Of a stretch of DNA of 64,000 nt, positions 31,627 through 42,782 are shown in pieces; position 1 is the first letter of the stretch; every line of letters starts with the position of its first letter. This stretch comes from Tricholomella constricta (Eukaryota > Basidiomycota > Agaricomycetes > Agaricales > Lyophyllaceae): NCBI GenBank assembly GCA_013368375.1, contig JAACJP010000006.1:992001-1056000 (forward strand). Direction: 5' to 3'. The notes below the pieces were generated by a model, which saw only the letters and a list, made by a program, of their open reading frames with translations, was not told the DNA's origin and searched no databases. Both the position numbers and the translations under genes were made by a program.

Positions 31627-31648
31627 GGCAACACCAGAAGGTGTTGCC
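31627..31648. repeat. perfect 9-bp stem inverted repeat
   Basis: GGCAACACC, loop AGAA, GGTGTTGCC. It could form a hairpin in RNA or DNA. No CTRR follows within the usual distance of a Helitron end. Confidence 0.6.
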
Positions 31649-31710
31649 AAACAATAGCGTAATCGTCTCGATAAGATACGATTAGATCAGATTATTAGAT
31701 AAGATAGTAA

Positions 31711-32293
31711 GCACCCTTACATTTATGCGATAGCCAAAATGCTCTCAAGATCGCCAACTCCGACAGCACTTCTTCTAGGTCCAAGCATATCGATATTTGC
31801 TATCATTTCATTCGCGAACATCTTCGCTCCGGCTCTTTTTCGACTTCTTGGGTTCCAACCTCGGATATGACAGCGGACATCCTCACCAAACTCCTTCCGC
31901 TTCCCGTACATCTCAAACGTTGCCGCGCACTTGGTCTTGTTCCCTTACCAAATACTACGCCTTCCTAAGTTTATTTTTCTTTCTTTTTCGCTCTCTATCA
32001 CTCCCGCGACAATGGGGTTGTGTTGGCCCTGTGGCCTATTCTCTCTTCGCTTACATTATACCTCGCACGTGACTTACATACACTTGCCTCCGTTCCTGCG
32101 TTCCCATCCTCAGTCGTCACTTCATTCTACAACGACACTGAGGATGTGAGTGTATTTCCAGTTCACTTATTTCTTTCTCCTTTATACTAATGGAACTTGT
32201 AGTAATTACTCGTGTCCTTTTCTAGGTATAATAAAGTCGTCACTTCATTCTACAACAACACTGAGGATTAATTACTCCTGTCCTTTTCTAGGC
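31711..32293 (+). mobile_element. truncated copia 3' end (RNase H tail plus LTR)
   Basis: The plus strand reads the C-terminus of a copia RNase H (SKHIDICYHFIREHLRSGSF, DMTADILTKLLPLPVHL) ending at about 31968. A purine-containing stretch ATGGGGTTG precedes an LTR starting TGTTGG at 32021. The LTR matches the family of the large copia element, including the doubled CCTCAGTCGTC...ACACTGAGGAT segment, but lacks its last bases where it joins the host pseudogene near 32294. It is opposite in orientation to the large copia element. Confidence 0.75.
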
Positions 32294-32465
32294 CATCACT
32301 GGGTATGCTCGTGTTAGCGCGGTTGATCAACGTGGTAATCATCCGAAGACGCAGTTAAAAGGGATGGAAAGGCGCACAGGAACCGGGCGTCGAGGGTGAT
32401 CTCCTGGTCCTCCTTAGCCAGGATCGCTGGATCCGTATGCGTGGGTTGGTTGATGATCTCAAGAC
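32294..32465 (+). pseudogene. membrane-protein paralogue, 5' part left of copia insertion
   Basis: The plus strand encodes ...GMLVLARLINVVIIRRRS, a TAA, then KGWKGAQEPGVEGDLLVLLS and QDRWIRMRGLVDDLK up to the copia element, closely matching the intact minus-strand gene at 47665-48671. The start codon side is replaced by copia LTR sequence. Together with 47045-47407 it is a split, stop-containing paralogue. Confidence 0.85.
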
Positions 32466-32498
32466 TGTTGGCTAGGCTAGAATAGACAATATAAATCC

Positions 32499-32995
32499 TG
32501 TTAGGGCGACCTCAGCGCAGAGCTTAGTCGTGCTGGCAGAGGGGAATCCAATGTTATATTATGTACGATTAGAGAGAACGTAAGTAGACCTACCTGGCAG
32601 AGGGGAATCCAATGAGAATAGAGTAAAGGATTCCCCCATGTCAGGAGGATGACTATATACGAGTAACTACTTGAGGGCCGGCTCTCTGGGGTGTATGGTA
32701 CGTAAATGATAACGGATGGGCAGCGGCGCGTGTATGTACACGTTCCCGACGCTGTCCGATCCTCGTGGCTCAGGGTGCAGGCGCACGAGGTCGGGTGACC
32801 GACGTCGGGATGTCGGGAATCGGGATCGGGCGCGCGCTGGAAGGGGAAGTAACGACAGGAAGTTATAAGTATGTACACCGATGCTTGGGGCGGAGCGTCG
32901 GGGTCGGGATCGCGATCATCTGGGGAGCGGTCGGTCACGTGCTCGTCCGAGGAATCGGATGGTCACGTGATCACCAAACAGGTGTTCCCCTAACA
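32499..32995 (-). repeat. 3' LTR of gypsy copy 2
   Basis: 497 bp, apparently identical to the 5' LTR. The purine tract on the minus strand (AAAAGGGGGGGTGA) lies at 32996-33009. Confidence 0.93.
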
Positions 32996-35900
32996 TCACC
33001 CCCCCTTTTGAATCGCAACGACTCGGTGCGGGGTGACGGTGGCGAAGATGGCGGGGGATAGAGTGAAGATGCCACGAATGTGGCGTGGGGCGTCGGGGTT
33101 GTCACGGTGGAACTTTCGTACCAGATCAGGGGCGGTGACATTTTCGCGAGGTTCCCAAGAAGCTTCTTCGTAACCATAGCCCTTCCACAGGACCTTGTAC
33201 TGTAGTTTTTTGCGGAAGGTTCGGCTATCGAGGATCTTTTCAACTTCGTAATGGGGTTCGTCGTCGATTATGTCGGGGGGCGGAGGGGGATCGGATCGAC
33301 GACCTTCGATCGGATCAGCAATGGCGGGGATGAGCTTCACGACGTGGAAGACTGGGTGGATGCGCTTCATGGACTGAGGCAGCAGGAGGCGGTATGCCAG
33401 CGGGCCGACTCGCCTTTGCACGACGAAAGGGCCAAGGTAGCGATGCGACAACTTCTTAGACGGTCGGGTCGTAGAAATGTCGGTCGCGTCCAAGTATACC
33501 TTGTCGCCAGGCTGGTAGTCGGGCGTTGGGGCGTGCCGCTGGTTGTAATACCGCTCCATGTCGTCTTTGGCTTTTGAAAGCGCTGCCTTGGCTTCCTCCT
33601 GTGCTTCCTTCATGCGCTCCACGAACTCGTCTGCTGACTCGTTCTTGGAAGCGCCCCGACGCGGCTCAAAGCCCATGCGCGGATGCCGACCAGTGTCAAG
33701 CAGGAAGGGGGTCTGCTGCGTCGCCGAATGTACATGGTTGTTGTAACTGAATTCGGCGTCGGGCAGGAGGTCCTCCCAATCGTTCTGGCGCTCATTGCAG
33801 AAGACTCGCCAGAACTGTTCCAGTTCCTGGTTGACACGCTCTGTCTGTCCGTCGGTCTGTGGGTGGTACGCCGTCGAGGCCGACAGCTTGATACCCAGGA
33901 GTCTGTACAGTTCGCGCGTGAACTCGGCGACGAACTGTGGACCTCGATCGGAGACGAATGCGTCGGGGAGACCGTGCAGCTTCCAGACGTGGCGACGGTA
34001 GAGGTTCGCAGCTCCCAGGGCCGAACAAGTCGTGTGCGACGCGATGAAGTGCGCGCGCTTTCCAACTGAATCCACGACATTCATGATCGCGTCGTGGCCG
34101 TTGGACTCTGGAAGTTCGGTGATGAAGTTGACCGATACGACATTCCATCGGCCTTCGGGGATGGGAAGCGGCTGCAGCTGTCCGACGGGGAGTTGGCGGC
34201 GAGGTTTCGTGCGCAGACACATGTCACAGGTGCTGGTGTACGAACCGATGAAGCGCGACATCTGGGGCCACCAGTAGTTGCACGACACCAGTTCGAGCGT
34301 CTTCCAGCGACCGGGGTGACCGGCGACCTTGGAGTCGTGGTGCTGCTCCACAATGCGTCGGCGAAGGTCTGGGACGTTCGGGACATAGATCCGTCCACGG
34401 AACGTGAGCAGACCGCCTTCCTCTCCCCACTCGCCAAAGCGAAGGGAGCGGCCGGCGATCTTGGATGCTTTGACCAGTTGCGCCGCTTTCGCGACCGCAT
34501 CCTCCTGAGCCCCATCGCGATTGCCCTTGCGGATCCCTTTCAGCACATCATCCTCCTCTCCGACCAGTGCAAGGCCTTCAGTTGCACGAACGGCGAAGAA
34601 TTCTGGTTTGAGCAGCACGATGTTGGCGTTGTCGGCGCTTCCGTCGCCATGGTCGGGGCGACGCGATAACGCGTCGGGTTTGCCCATGCTACGGCCAGGA
34701 CGGTGGTGGAGGGCGAAGTCGAAGTTAGCGAGGTAAAGCGACCATCGGGCTTGACGCCGATTGAGTTTCTTCGCGGTGAGGAAGTACTCGAGGTTCTTGT
34801 GGTCGGTCCAGATCTCCACCTTGTGCTTTGCGCCTTCTACGAAGTGTCGCCATTCCTCCAGAGACCGGATGATCGCCAGCATCTCTTTGTCATGGATCTC
34901 GTAGTTCCGCTCGACGGCGTTCAAGCTCTTCGAGTAGAACGCGACCGGGTGCCACTTGCCATCGGACGGCGACTCTTGCGACAGGACTGCGCCCGTTGCG
35001 AAGTCGGACGAGTCGGCTTCGATGCGGTACGGTCGATCGTCGTCGGGGAACATGAGGACTGGCCCCGATGTGATCGCAGACTTCAGAAGGGCAAAGGCCG
35101 ACTGCTCCGACTCTCCCCATCGCCAGGCGACGTCCTTGCCTGTCAGATCGAACAGGGGTCGGGCGTGGTGCGAGAAGTCCTGGATGAACCGTCGGTAGAA
35201 ATTGGTGAAGCCTAGGAACGCTTGCACCTCCTTCTTGTTCTTCGGCGCCGGCCATTCCAACACTCCAGCGACTTTAACCGGATCCATTTCCGCTTGCCCT
35301 TGCGAGATGATCAGCCCGAGATACTCGATCTTAGTCTGCTCAAATTCGCATTTCTCGGGCTTTAAGAACAGCTGATGTTCGCGGAGTCGGTCCAGTACCA
35401 GTCGCGTGACCCGATGGTGTTCCTCTAGCGTCTTTGTATAAATCAAGATGTCATCGAGGTACACGCAAACAACACCTTCCGCGATCAGATCGCGGAAGAT
35501 ATCATTCATCATGGTCTGAAATGTGGCGGGGCTGTTCGTGAGGCCGAAGAACATGACGAGCGGCTCGAAGAGGCCGCGATTCGTCCGAAACGCTGCCTTC
35601 CACTCGTCGCCTTCCTTGATCCGCACGTTGTTGTACCCCCATCGGACGTCCAACTTGGTGAAGTACCGCGCGCCGCGAAGGTTATTCACCAGTTCGCTAA
35701 TGAGGGGCAGCGGGTATCGGTTCTTCACCGTGAGCGCATTGAGCGTCCGATAGTCCTGAACCAGTCGGAGCGACCCGTCCTTCTTCTTGATGAAGAAGAC
35801 CGGCGACGCCATGGGCGACTTGGACGGTCGGATGCGACCTGTCTCGAGGTTCTCCTTGAGGAACGCGTCGAGTTCGACCTGTTCTGCCGGTGAGAGCGGG

Positions 35901-37026
35901 TAGACCTTCGTGCCCGTCGGCGACGCGCCCGGCTCCAGTTCGATGGCATGGTCCCATTGCTTGCGCTCTGGAAGCTCATCGAATGCGACTTTGGAGAAGA
36001 CATCTTCAAAGTCGTGGAGGTGGGTCGGTACTGCGTCGCGGAAAGTTCTGGGCACGGAGTTAGCAGCGTGCGCTTCCGCAAGTCGCTGCGATGTCGTTTG
36101 GCTGGCCCGAATATGTTCGGCGGTCGGAGTCGGATGGATCGCGGTCGCGAAGATGCGATCGCCACTCAGGAAGGTTTCCACCAGGAAGTCGTCAGACTCT
36201 GGGTCAGGTTCCTCCAGGACCGGGGTGTAGGGGAGGAACTCCTCCTCATCAGAGTCGTCCTCAACATACGGGTTGGTCGGGGCTCGCAGGTCGGGCTCAG
36301 TCGTCGGTATACCGTCGGCTCGACAGGCGCGGATCGCTGCGCGCACTTTGGTGCGTGCGCGCCGATCGGCTTTGACCTCGTCCTTGCAGGTGCCGCACTG
36401 CGTCGGACAGCGACTCATCTTCACCTCCTTGGTCTCCCAGTCGATCTCGGGGTTATGGTTTTTAAGCCAGTTGAACCCGAGGATCATGTCTTGCTTGCCT
36501 AACTGGGTGACCCCGAAGACGGCTCGTTCGGTATGACCGTTGTATCGCAAGACAGCTTCTACGATGCAAGAGACCGAACCGCCTTCGTTGAGAGTGCCGT
36601 CCACATTGTAAACCGGGGATGGCCGACTAAGCACCTTGGTTGTGAGCTTGTGTTTCTCGACGAAAGCAACATTGAGAAAACTGCCGGTCGCTCCGCTGTC
36701 CACTAGGGCAGTGACGGCATGCGACTCCTGGGTGTCGGTGGTCTCCAGTTCGACGTTGAGCCACAGGGATCTGGGGCAGGGGGAGGCAGCGGCGATGAAG
36801 CGACTAGGGAGTCGCTTTTCCCAGCGGGGTAGGCCACGACGCGACGGGGCGATCGGCTTTGCGACTGCGATTGGTGTCGTCGGGTCGGAGGGGTTTTGTA
36901 CGTCTTTGTCGGTCGGTTCACTCGTCGGAATAGCAGCAATATTAGGTGTATTGGCGTATTCTATGGATAAAGGAGCGAACCGATTACGACTAGACAACGG
37001 GGGCGTACGTTCCACCCGTTGTGTAA
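32996..37026 (-). CDS. pol: Pol of gypsy copy 2, integrase Asp to Asn
   Basis: About 1340 residues. Protease DSGA, RT catalytic YLDD, RNase H, integrase zinc finger and chromodomain are intact. In the integrase core the first catalytic aspartate, in the VSVDFITELP motif of copy 1, reads asparagine (VSVNFITELP, codon AAC near 34132). The second Asp (VSDRGPQF) and the Glu (QTERVNQELEQF) are present. Loss of one DDE residue should abolish strand transfer, so this copy is probably non-autonomous even though its frame is open and its LTRs are identical. Confidence 0.92.
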
Positions 37027-38253
37027 TTAAAAACCCTCCTCGGCGTCGGAGGCGGTCGCGTCGGCCGACGATGGAGTCGGGTCGACGGGGACTGCGTCCT
37101 TGCGAGCTAGACGTTCCATGATAAGCGCCTCCAGCTCATCATCGAGCATGTGGCGCACGTCCCAGCGCAAAGGGCAGTCACGAGAGTAGTGACCCTTTTT
37201 CTTGCACCGAAAACAGTGGTCGTCGGCAGGCGCGACTCGATCGCGCATCCGATCTACGTCCATTGGGATGCCCTGGGGGATCGGCCTGGGGGCTGGTGCG
37301 GCAGGAGCGCGGGGGGCGGGGGGAGCGGGAGCGGGAGCGGGAGCGGGAGCGGGAGCGGGGGCAGTAGCGAACGCCCATCGTGCAGCTGCGGTGGTGGGCG
37401 GGCGGCTGTCGGGCGCCTTTGTCGGGACCATCCGACGGTGGAAGTCGTCCTCCGACCTCATGATGAAGTCTTGAGAACGAGCGATCCTCAGCCACTCCTC
37501 AATCTTCTCATCGTGCGGGCGACCCGTGGTGATGCTTCCGAGTCGCCTCGAGAGCTTCGGGTCCATTCCCCGACGGAATTTGAGGACCAGGTGACGCCCA
37601 TCTGGGTAGCCCGCCTTGACCCACAGGGATCGGAACGAGTCGATGTACTCGTCGATCGATCGACCGTTCTGGAAGTACGCCGTCGACTCCAGGATGAGCG
37701 CGGCATCGGCGACCTCGTCGAAGAGGAAGAACTCGCCACGGAAGGTGTCTTCGAAGTCCTTCCAGGCGGGAAAGACGTCCTTGGCGGTTCCGAACTGGAA
37801 CACCCGACTGACGAAGTCGGCGGCTCGCCCGTGCTGCATGTACGACAGCACCCATACTATTCGGGCGTGGTCGTCGGCGAAACTTCCCCCGCACAAGGAG
37901 AAGTAGAGCTTGCAGGCGTTCAAGAACGCGCGACCGCCCGATCGGGCGCCGTCGTAAATGGGAGGGGGCGACGGTCGGAGGTGGTGCGATCCCGATCGCG
38001 GAGAGCCTGGCAGCGGGGTGGTCGTCTCAGGCGGCGGGGGGGTCGTGTCTGCTTCGGGAGCAGCGGGGGTGGGATTGGGGGGTGTCCCCGACATGAATTT
38101 TTCGAAAAGAGCGGAGAGGCGGTCCATAGAGGCCGAGTTGGAGGTATTGGAGGCAGAGAGAGCCGAAATTGTGGCTTCCATATTCGCCAACCGCTCCTCC
38201 GTCGTGAGGAAGGGAGAGAACGGTCGCTGCGACATGTCACCAAATTCGGACAT
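37027..38253 (-). CDS. gag: Gag of gypsy copy 2
   Basis: 408 residues with the same layout as copy 1: Ser/Pro-rich start, capsid-like middle (GGRAFLNACKLYFSL, YMQHGRAADF), an Ala-Pro repeat tract near residue 290-320 encoded by a GGGAGC-type microsatellite, and a zinc knuckle CFRCKKKGHYSRDC. It ends GGT-TTT-TAA with pol open in the -1 frame, as in copy 1. Confidence 0.92.
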   Translation of the reverse strand: MSEFGDMSQRPFSPFLTTEERLANMEATISALSASNTSNSASMDRLSALFEKFMSGTPPNPTPAAPEADTTPPPPETTTPLPGSPRSGSHHLRPSPPPIYDGARSGGRAFLNACKLYFSLCGGSFADDHARIVWVLSYMQHGRAADFVSRVFQFGTAKDVFPAWKDFEDTFRGEFFLFDEVADAALILESTAYFQNGRSIDEYIDSFRSLWVKAGYPDGRHLVLKFRRGMDPKLSRRLGSITTGRPHDEKIEEWLRIARSQDFIMRSEDDFHRRMVPTKAPDSRPPTTAAARWAFATAPAPAPAPAPAPAPPAPRAPAAPAPRPIPQGIPMDVDRMRDRVAPADDHCFRCKKKGHYSRDCPLRWDVRHMLDDELEALIMERLARKDAVPVDPTPSSADATASDAEEGF

Positions 38254-38366
38254 CTCGAAACGGGACTGGACGGGCGATCGGGGCGAGCGCGCGTTGGACG
38301 GTCGCGTGTAGCAGACGCGTGTTTCGGCGCGGAAGCGGATCGGTCGGCTTCGTCGGGTTTCTAGAG

Positions 38367-38378
38367 TTACTCTATTCT
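38367..38378 (-). promoter_or_regulatory. self-priming primer-binding site, copy 2
   Basis: Minus strand AGAATAGAGTAA starts two bases after the 5' LTR and pairs over 12 nt with TTACTCTATTCT at the predicted transcript start. One base differs from copy 1, and the partner base in the LTR differs to match. Confidence 0.8.
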
Positions 38379-38380
38379 GC

Positions 38381-38877
38381 TGTTAGGGCGACCTCAGCGC
38401 AGAGCTTAGTCGTGCTGGCAGAGGGGAATCCAATGTTATATTATGTACGATTAGAGAGAACGTAAGTAGACCTACCTGGCAGAGGGGAATCCAATGAGAA
38501 TAGAGTAAAGGATTCCCCCATGTCAGGAGGATGACTATATACGAGTAACTACTTGAGGGCCGGCTCTCTGGGGTGTATGGTACGTAAATGATAACGGATG
38601 GGCAGCGGCGCGTGTATGTACACGTTCCCGACGCTGTCCGATCCTCGTGGCTCAGGGTGCAGGCGCACGAGGTCGGGTGACCGACGTCGGGATGTCGGGA
38701 ATCGGGATCGGGCGCGCGCTGGAAGGGGAAGTAACGACAGGAAGTTATAAGTATGTACACCGATGCTTGGGGCGGAGCGTCGGGGTCGGGATCGCGATCA
38801 TCTGGGGAGCGGTCGGTCACGTGCTCGTCCGAGGAATCGGATGGTCACGTGATCACCAAACAGGTGTTCCCCTAACA
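38381..38877 (-). repeat. 5' LTR of gypsy copy 2
   Basis: 497 bp. The predicted transcript 5' end (minus strand TTTACTCTATTCT) is at 38509-38497, about 30 bases after a TATATA near 38536. Confidence 0.93.
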
Positions 38878-38882
38878 AATCC

Positions 38883-39106
38883 TCAGTGTCAATAAAAGAA
38901 AGGACGACTGTATTATACCTAGAATAGACAATATAACTACAAGTTCATAAGTATCAGTTATAGAAAGGAAAAGAATAGAGACTCACATCCTCAGTGTCAA
39001 TAAAAGAAAGGACGACTGAGGATGGGAGGCGAAGCGGCCAGAAAGGTAGCGATGAATCACGTGAGTATGATAACGTAAGGGGTGAGCCAATAGACCAAGG
39101 CCAACA
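38883..39106 (-). repeat. 3' LTR of the copia element, larger piece
   Basis: Together with 32466-32498 it restores a 257-bp LTR after removal of gypsy copy 2 and one AATCC. Confidence 0.93.
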
Positions 39107-39165
39107 CAACCCCATCATCGCAGGAGTAAGAATACGAACGTGAAAGTCGAGTAAAAAAGAGGATA

Positions 39166-40031
39166 TTAAGAGGTAGTAATAGATGGAAGGGTAACGAGGC
39201 CGAGGGACCGGCAATGTTTGAGGTGAAGTGGTAAAGGGAGAATCTTAGTAAGTATATCGGCAGTCATGTCCGAGGTAGCAATCCAAGAGGTAGAAAAAGA
39301 ACCGGAACGAAAGTGCTCACGAATAAAATGATAACAAATATCTATGTGCTTGGATCTGGACGAAGTGCTGTCTGAATTTGCGATTTCAATGGCGCTTTGA
39401 TTGTCGCATAACAAGGGAAAAGGGTGTGGAATCGGGAAATCGAGAGAACGAACGAATTGACGAATCCATAGGGCTTCCTTCATGGCATGAGATATGGCCA
39501 TGTACTCGGCCTCCGTAGATGAGAGTGCGACGGTACGTTGTCGAACAGCACTCCAGGAAACAAGGCTGGAGTAGAGGAAGAACGCTGGAGTAGTCCCGTT
39601 TGCGAGCGCTTGCTTTAGTCGCGTTGAAGTTGTGTGATTTCTCAGGGGATTTGCATGCGCATCTCCCCCGCTACTATCCTAAGCTGACTAAGTAACTAAA
39701 GCTGTTGCCAAACAAGTGCAAACAACGCTGATTGGCTCTCTTCGCGCGTCTGGAGGGCGCGGGCGCGCTACTCCAACGCATAACCAGAAACGCTACGACG
39801 AGTGTCCTCATCACTGGCCCAGTCGGCATCCATCATGCCACAGTTGTCGGGGATAAGAACGCAGAGTGGGTTGCCGACAGGAGTCTGCTCGAAGTTGTAT
39901 TCCAGAGCTAAGTCGACAGTCCCGAGAAGATAACGAGAACGGATTTGGCCGCGAGTAGATGAGCGCGGGAAGGATTGGCGTTGAATTGGCCCAGCGCCAT
40001 AGCGGTGAAGGCCAGATCCGGTCGAGTGCAT
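39166..40031 (-). pseudogene. copia RNase H
   Basis: Fragments in different frames: GYALE and WASDEDTRRSVSGYA near 39780-39840, then MAISHAMKEALWIRQFVRSL, LLCDNQSAIEIAN, SKHIDICYHFIREHF and DMTADILTKILPLPLHL near 39200-39500. The sequence between (about 39540-39770) is disturbed. It ends just before the 3' LTR. Confidence 0.8.
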
Positions 40032-40186
40032 AGAGAGAGATATAAAATAGAGCCGACGAGGCGTTGATAATGTACCGTAACTTCGGAATCGGGAATGTCG
40101 GGAAGGCTATTTGGGGGAGCATCAGTGAGCGACGCAAGTTTATGGCGAAGGGGGAGAGACGAGGGTCGAGTGTTCAGAAGATTATA

Positions 40187-41906
40187 TTAAGAGAGAAGGT
40201 CGATAATGAAGGGTTGTTGTGAAAGCCATAGGCGACGAGTTGCCCGATCCCGAGTGATGCGAATTCCAAGATATAAAGACGCGGCACCTAGATCAACAAC
40301 GGTGAAGTGTTTGTTCATCTCTGCGAGAAGCCAGAAATAAAGAGGCTCGGAGTTGGTTGCGACGAGGCCGCCGTCGACGTGAATTGGCATGATGATGAGG
40401 AGGTCCTCTCCATCGGAGGGCATAGGAACGGACGGGTGAGGAGGTGAGGAGAAGCGAGCGTAGAAAACAGCATGGTCGACCTCACAACGAATAAGGCCGA
40501 GATCCTCCAGAACCCGTCGAAGCAAGCTATACCATTCATGGGAAGATTGTTTGAGTCCATAAAGAGCCCGAATGCATAGGAGAACGAGGGAGGGATCAGC
40601 TTCTGGAAAACCGGGAATCTGTTTGACGAATACGATATGAGAGAGCAGGGCATTTAAGAATGCGGTTTTTGCGTCACAGGTACGCAGCTCGAGATTAAAC
40701 TGAGCAGCAAAAGCGAGGACAATACGAATACTCGTCAGTTTAGCCACCGGTGCATAAGTAGTGCCGTAATCTTCGGGGCATTGCGCAAAACCTTGAGCGA
40801 CGATGCGCGCCTTCTCCTTCCCGCGAATAATGGAGCCATCAGGGTGGTATTTGAAATCAAATACCCATCAAAGACCAATAGCTTTGCGGCCGGGAGGAAG
40901 GATCGTCGGTTTAAATACGCCAAGTTCTTGGAGGCTGTCATATTCTCGTTGCATCGCAGCTTTCCAGATGTCGGCGTCAGGACGTAGCTGTCACGAACGT
41001 CCCTAACGACCACCCCTAAAGTCACACCCACTACGCTTTCCCACGCACGTCCGCCGTACATATATGACACCACTTCCTTTTCGGACACCTTACCTCGATA
41101 TTACCAATTGTTACGACTAGTCTCTGTTCTCGTTCTTGTTCTCTCTCACTTTCTTGAATCTATTCTGCTTCACTCTCGTATCGCTTAAGCTCATTCGTTC
41201 GAACAAGCTCTTGCGAACGTCCTTGTCGACGCTCACGACCTCCGAACAACCCTTCGGAGCTCGTCTTCCTCGACAACGTCAGGCCTGTCCGCCTCGGTGG
41301 TCCCGGAATAACTCCGTAACCAGCGTGCTACATCAGGTCCTAACAGTAGCAGGACTTCCGAGTAATTTGCCGGAGGTTGATCCAGGTCGAAGGAGTGACT
41401 TGCATTAAGACGCTTGAGAGGATCGGGATAAGCAGCGAGATATTGGTAGAGAAATATAGCTTCAGTTTCGAGAGCGGGAAGGTCGTTGAGGGGAGGGTCA
41501 AAACTCTGGGCGGAAAGGAGAGCAATGAAGTCCTGAATCGAGGCCAGAGTTTGCTGGGGATGGACAACCCCAGAATGAGCGACCTCAGGATTAGCAACCC
41601 CAGAACGAGTAGCCCGAGCGGCGCGTAGGCGAGCAAGGCGTTCATCCCGGTCGCGAATGGTCTTTGCATGATCAACACTATGAAGAGTTGGAATCCTCGT
41701 ACGAGTTGACTGTCGGGGGGGAACCGGTAGTGGGATTTCGGGGGAAGGAGGTGCTGGAGCGTCGACAAGAACAGGGGAGGAAGAGGCGATAGCATCTAAG
41801 GGGGCGGGGGAAATCGAAGGAGAAAGAGGACGGGCTGGGCGAGATTTGTAGGTGTATTGAAGGGATCCACGGACATTCTCATTGAATATGACATCCCGAG
41901 AAAAAT
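40187..41906 (-). pseudogene. copia linker and reverse transcriptase
   Basis: After a Pro/Ser-rich linker (41795-41340) the RT appears in two overlapping frames (41088-40735 and 40747-40187). The second reads LELRTCDAKTAFLNALL, ALYGLKQSSHEWYSLL and IIMPIHVDGGLVATNS. The last is where copia RTs have the VDD pair; here the second aspartate is glycine, so the polymerase should be inactive. At least two frame changes are present. Confidence 0.8.
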
Positions 41907-42098
41907 TGTAAGGGTTGGGGTAGACTTAGAGAATTACACCGAACTAAACACGACCGCTGATTGGATTGTGTGTAGATATTGGTATGAGTTAAGTCTATCT
42001 TATCTAATATAGCAGCGCTGGCTATATACAGGCCAGCGCCTTCTGAAATAAACAAAGACAAACAACGCATGCTACCAGATTCGGTAACGCCCGTTACA
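41907..42098 (-). mobile_element. 192-bp solo LTR in copia integrase tail
   Basis: On the plus strand it reads TGTAAGGGTTGG...CGCCCGTTACA with TGTAA..TTACA ends and AAAAT on both sides (41902-41906 and 42099-42103). It interrupts the minus-strand stretch IRNLNGKY / FSRDVIFNE. A TATATA box and an AATAAA are present on the minus strand. Confidence 0.88.
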
Positions 42099-42140
42099 AA
42101 AATGGTATTTACCATTTAGATTGCGGATACGCCAGCCGAC

Positions 42141-42782
42141 TCAGTTTTCTTCGTAGCCCACGAAAATGGCTTCAAAGCGCTTAGGTCCTCCTTTCGTTCG
42201 AAGTTCAGATGGAATCAGAGCGAAGCACTGACAACCCCATACGCGAAGATGTGAGAGGTCGGGTTTCTTTTGCTCCATGATGAAATAAGGAGTAGAGTTT
42301 GCTGGTAGGGTGGAAGTAGGGAGACGATTTCGAAGATATTGGGAAGTGAGAATAGTGTCGCCGAAAAACGAAGGAGGAAGACCCGACTCGGCAATCAGGG
42401 TTTGGGCGGTCTCCTCGAGGGTCCAGATATAACATTCAGCTTTGCCGTTCTGAGAATGAGCGTACGGGGCGGTAATTTGATGGTTGATGCCTCGGGCGGC
42501 GAAATGAGCTTTCAGTTCTCCTCCAGTAAATTCACCTGCGCCGTCCGATCGAATGGAGAGAACACGGTTCCCAGACTTCAATTCCCAAGCGGCTTCCGTG
42601 GAAAGGTAATGGCCAACAGCTTCGTGTTTGGACGAAAGGAGAGAAGTGTCGCCATAGTTAGAGTAATCGTCGAGAGTGGTATGGAAGAAAGTTTTTTCTT
42701 GAGGCGTTTGAACGGGAAAAGGTCCACAAGTGTCCATATGCAGAAGGCCGCATACACGATCTGCCCGATGAGCGAAAATGTC
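42141..42782 (-). pseudogene. copia integrase core
   Basis: After TAG the frame carries the DDE integrase: first Asp in MDTCGPF, second in IRSDGAGEF, and Glu in the SQNGKAEC region, followed by TAQTLIAESGLPPSFF and the GCQCFALIP stretch. It ends at a stop after VGYEEN near 42141; copia sequence goes on to the 192-bp solo LTR. Confidence 0.85.

Larger units (their letters stand above)
32499..38877 (-). mobile_element. full-length Ty3/gypsy chromovirus, copy 2
   Basis: Two 497-bp LTRs (32499-32995 and 38381-38877) that I read as identical, with flanking AATCC duplications (32494-32498 and 38878-38882). It has the same organisation as copy 1 on the minus strand, inserted in the 3' LTR of the copia element. 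LTR, gag and protease differ clearly from copy 1, whereas RT to chromodomain is nearly the same protein, with scattered mostly synonymous differences. Confidence 0.95.

Noticed and set aside
31627..31700. Hairpin as a Helitron terminus
   Set aside because: No CTRR motif follows within about 10-12 bases.
37300..37370. GGGAGC microsatellite as an independent repeat element
   Set aside because: It encodes the Ala-Pro tract of gag in gypsy copy 2 and is part of that gene.
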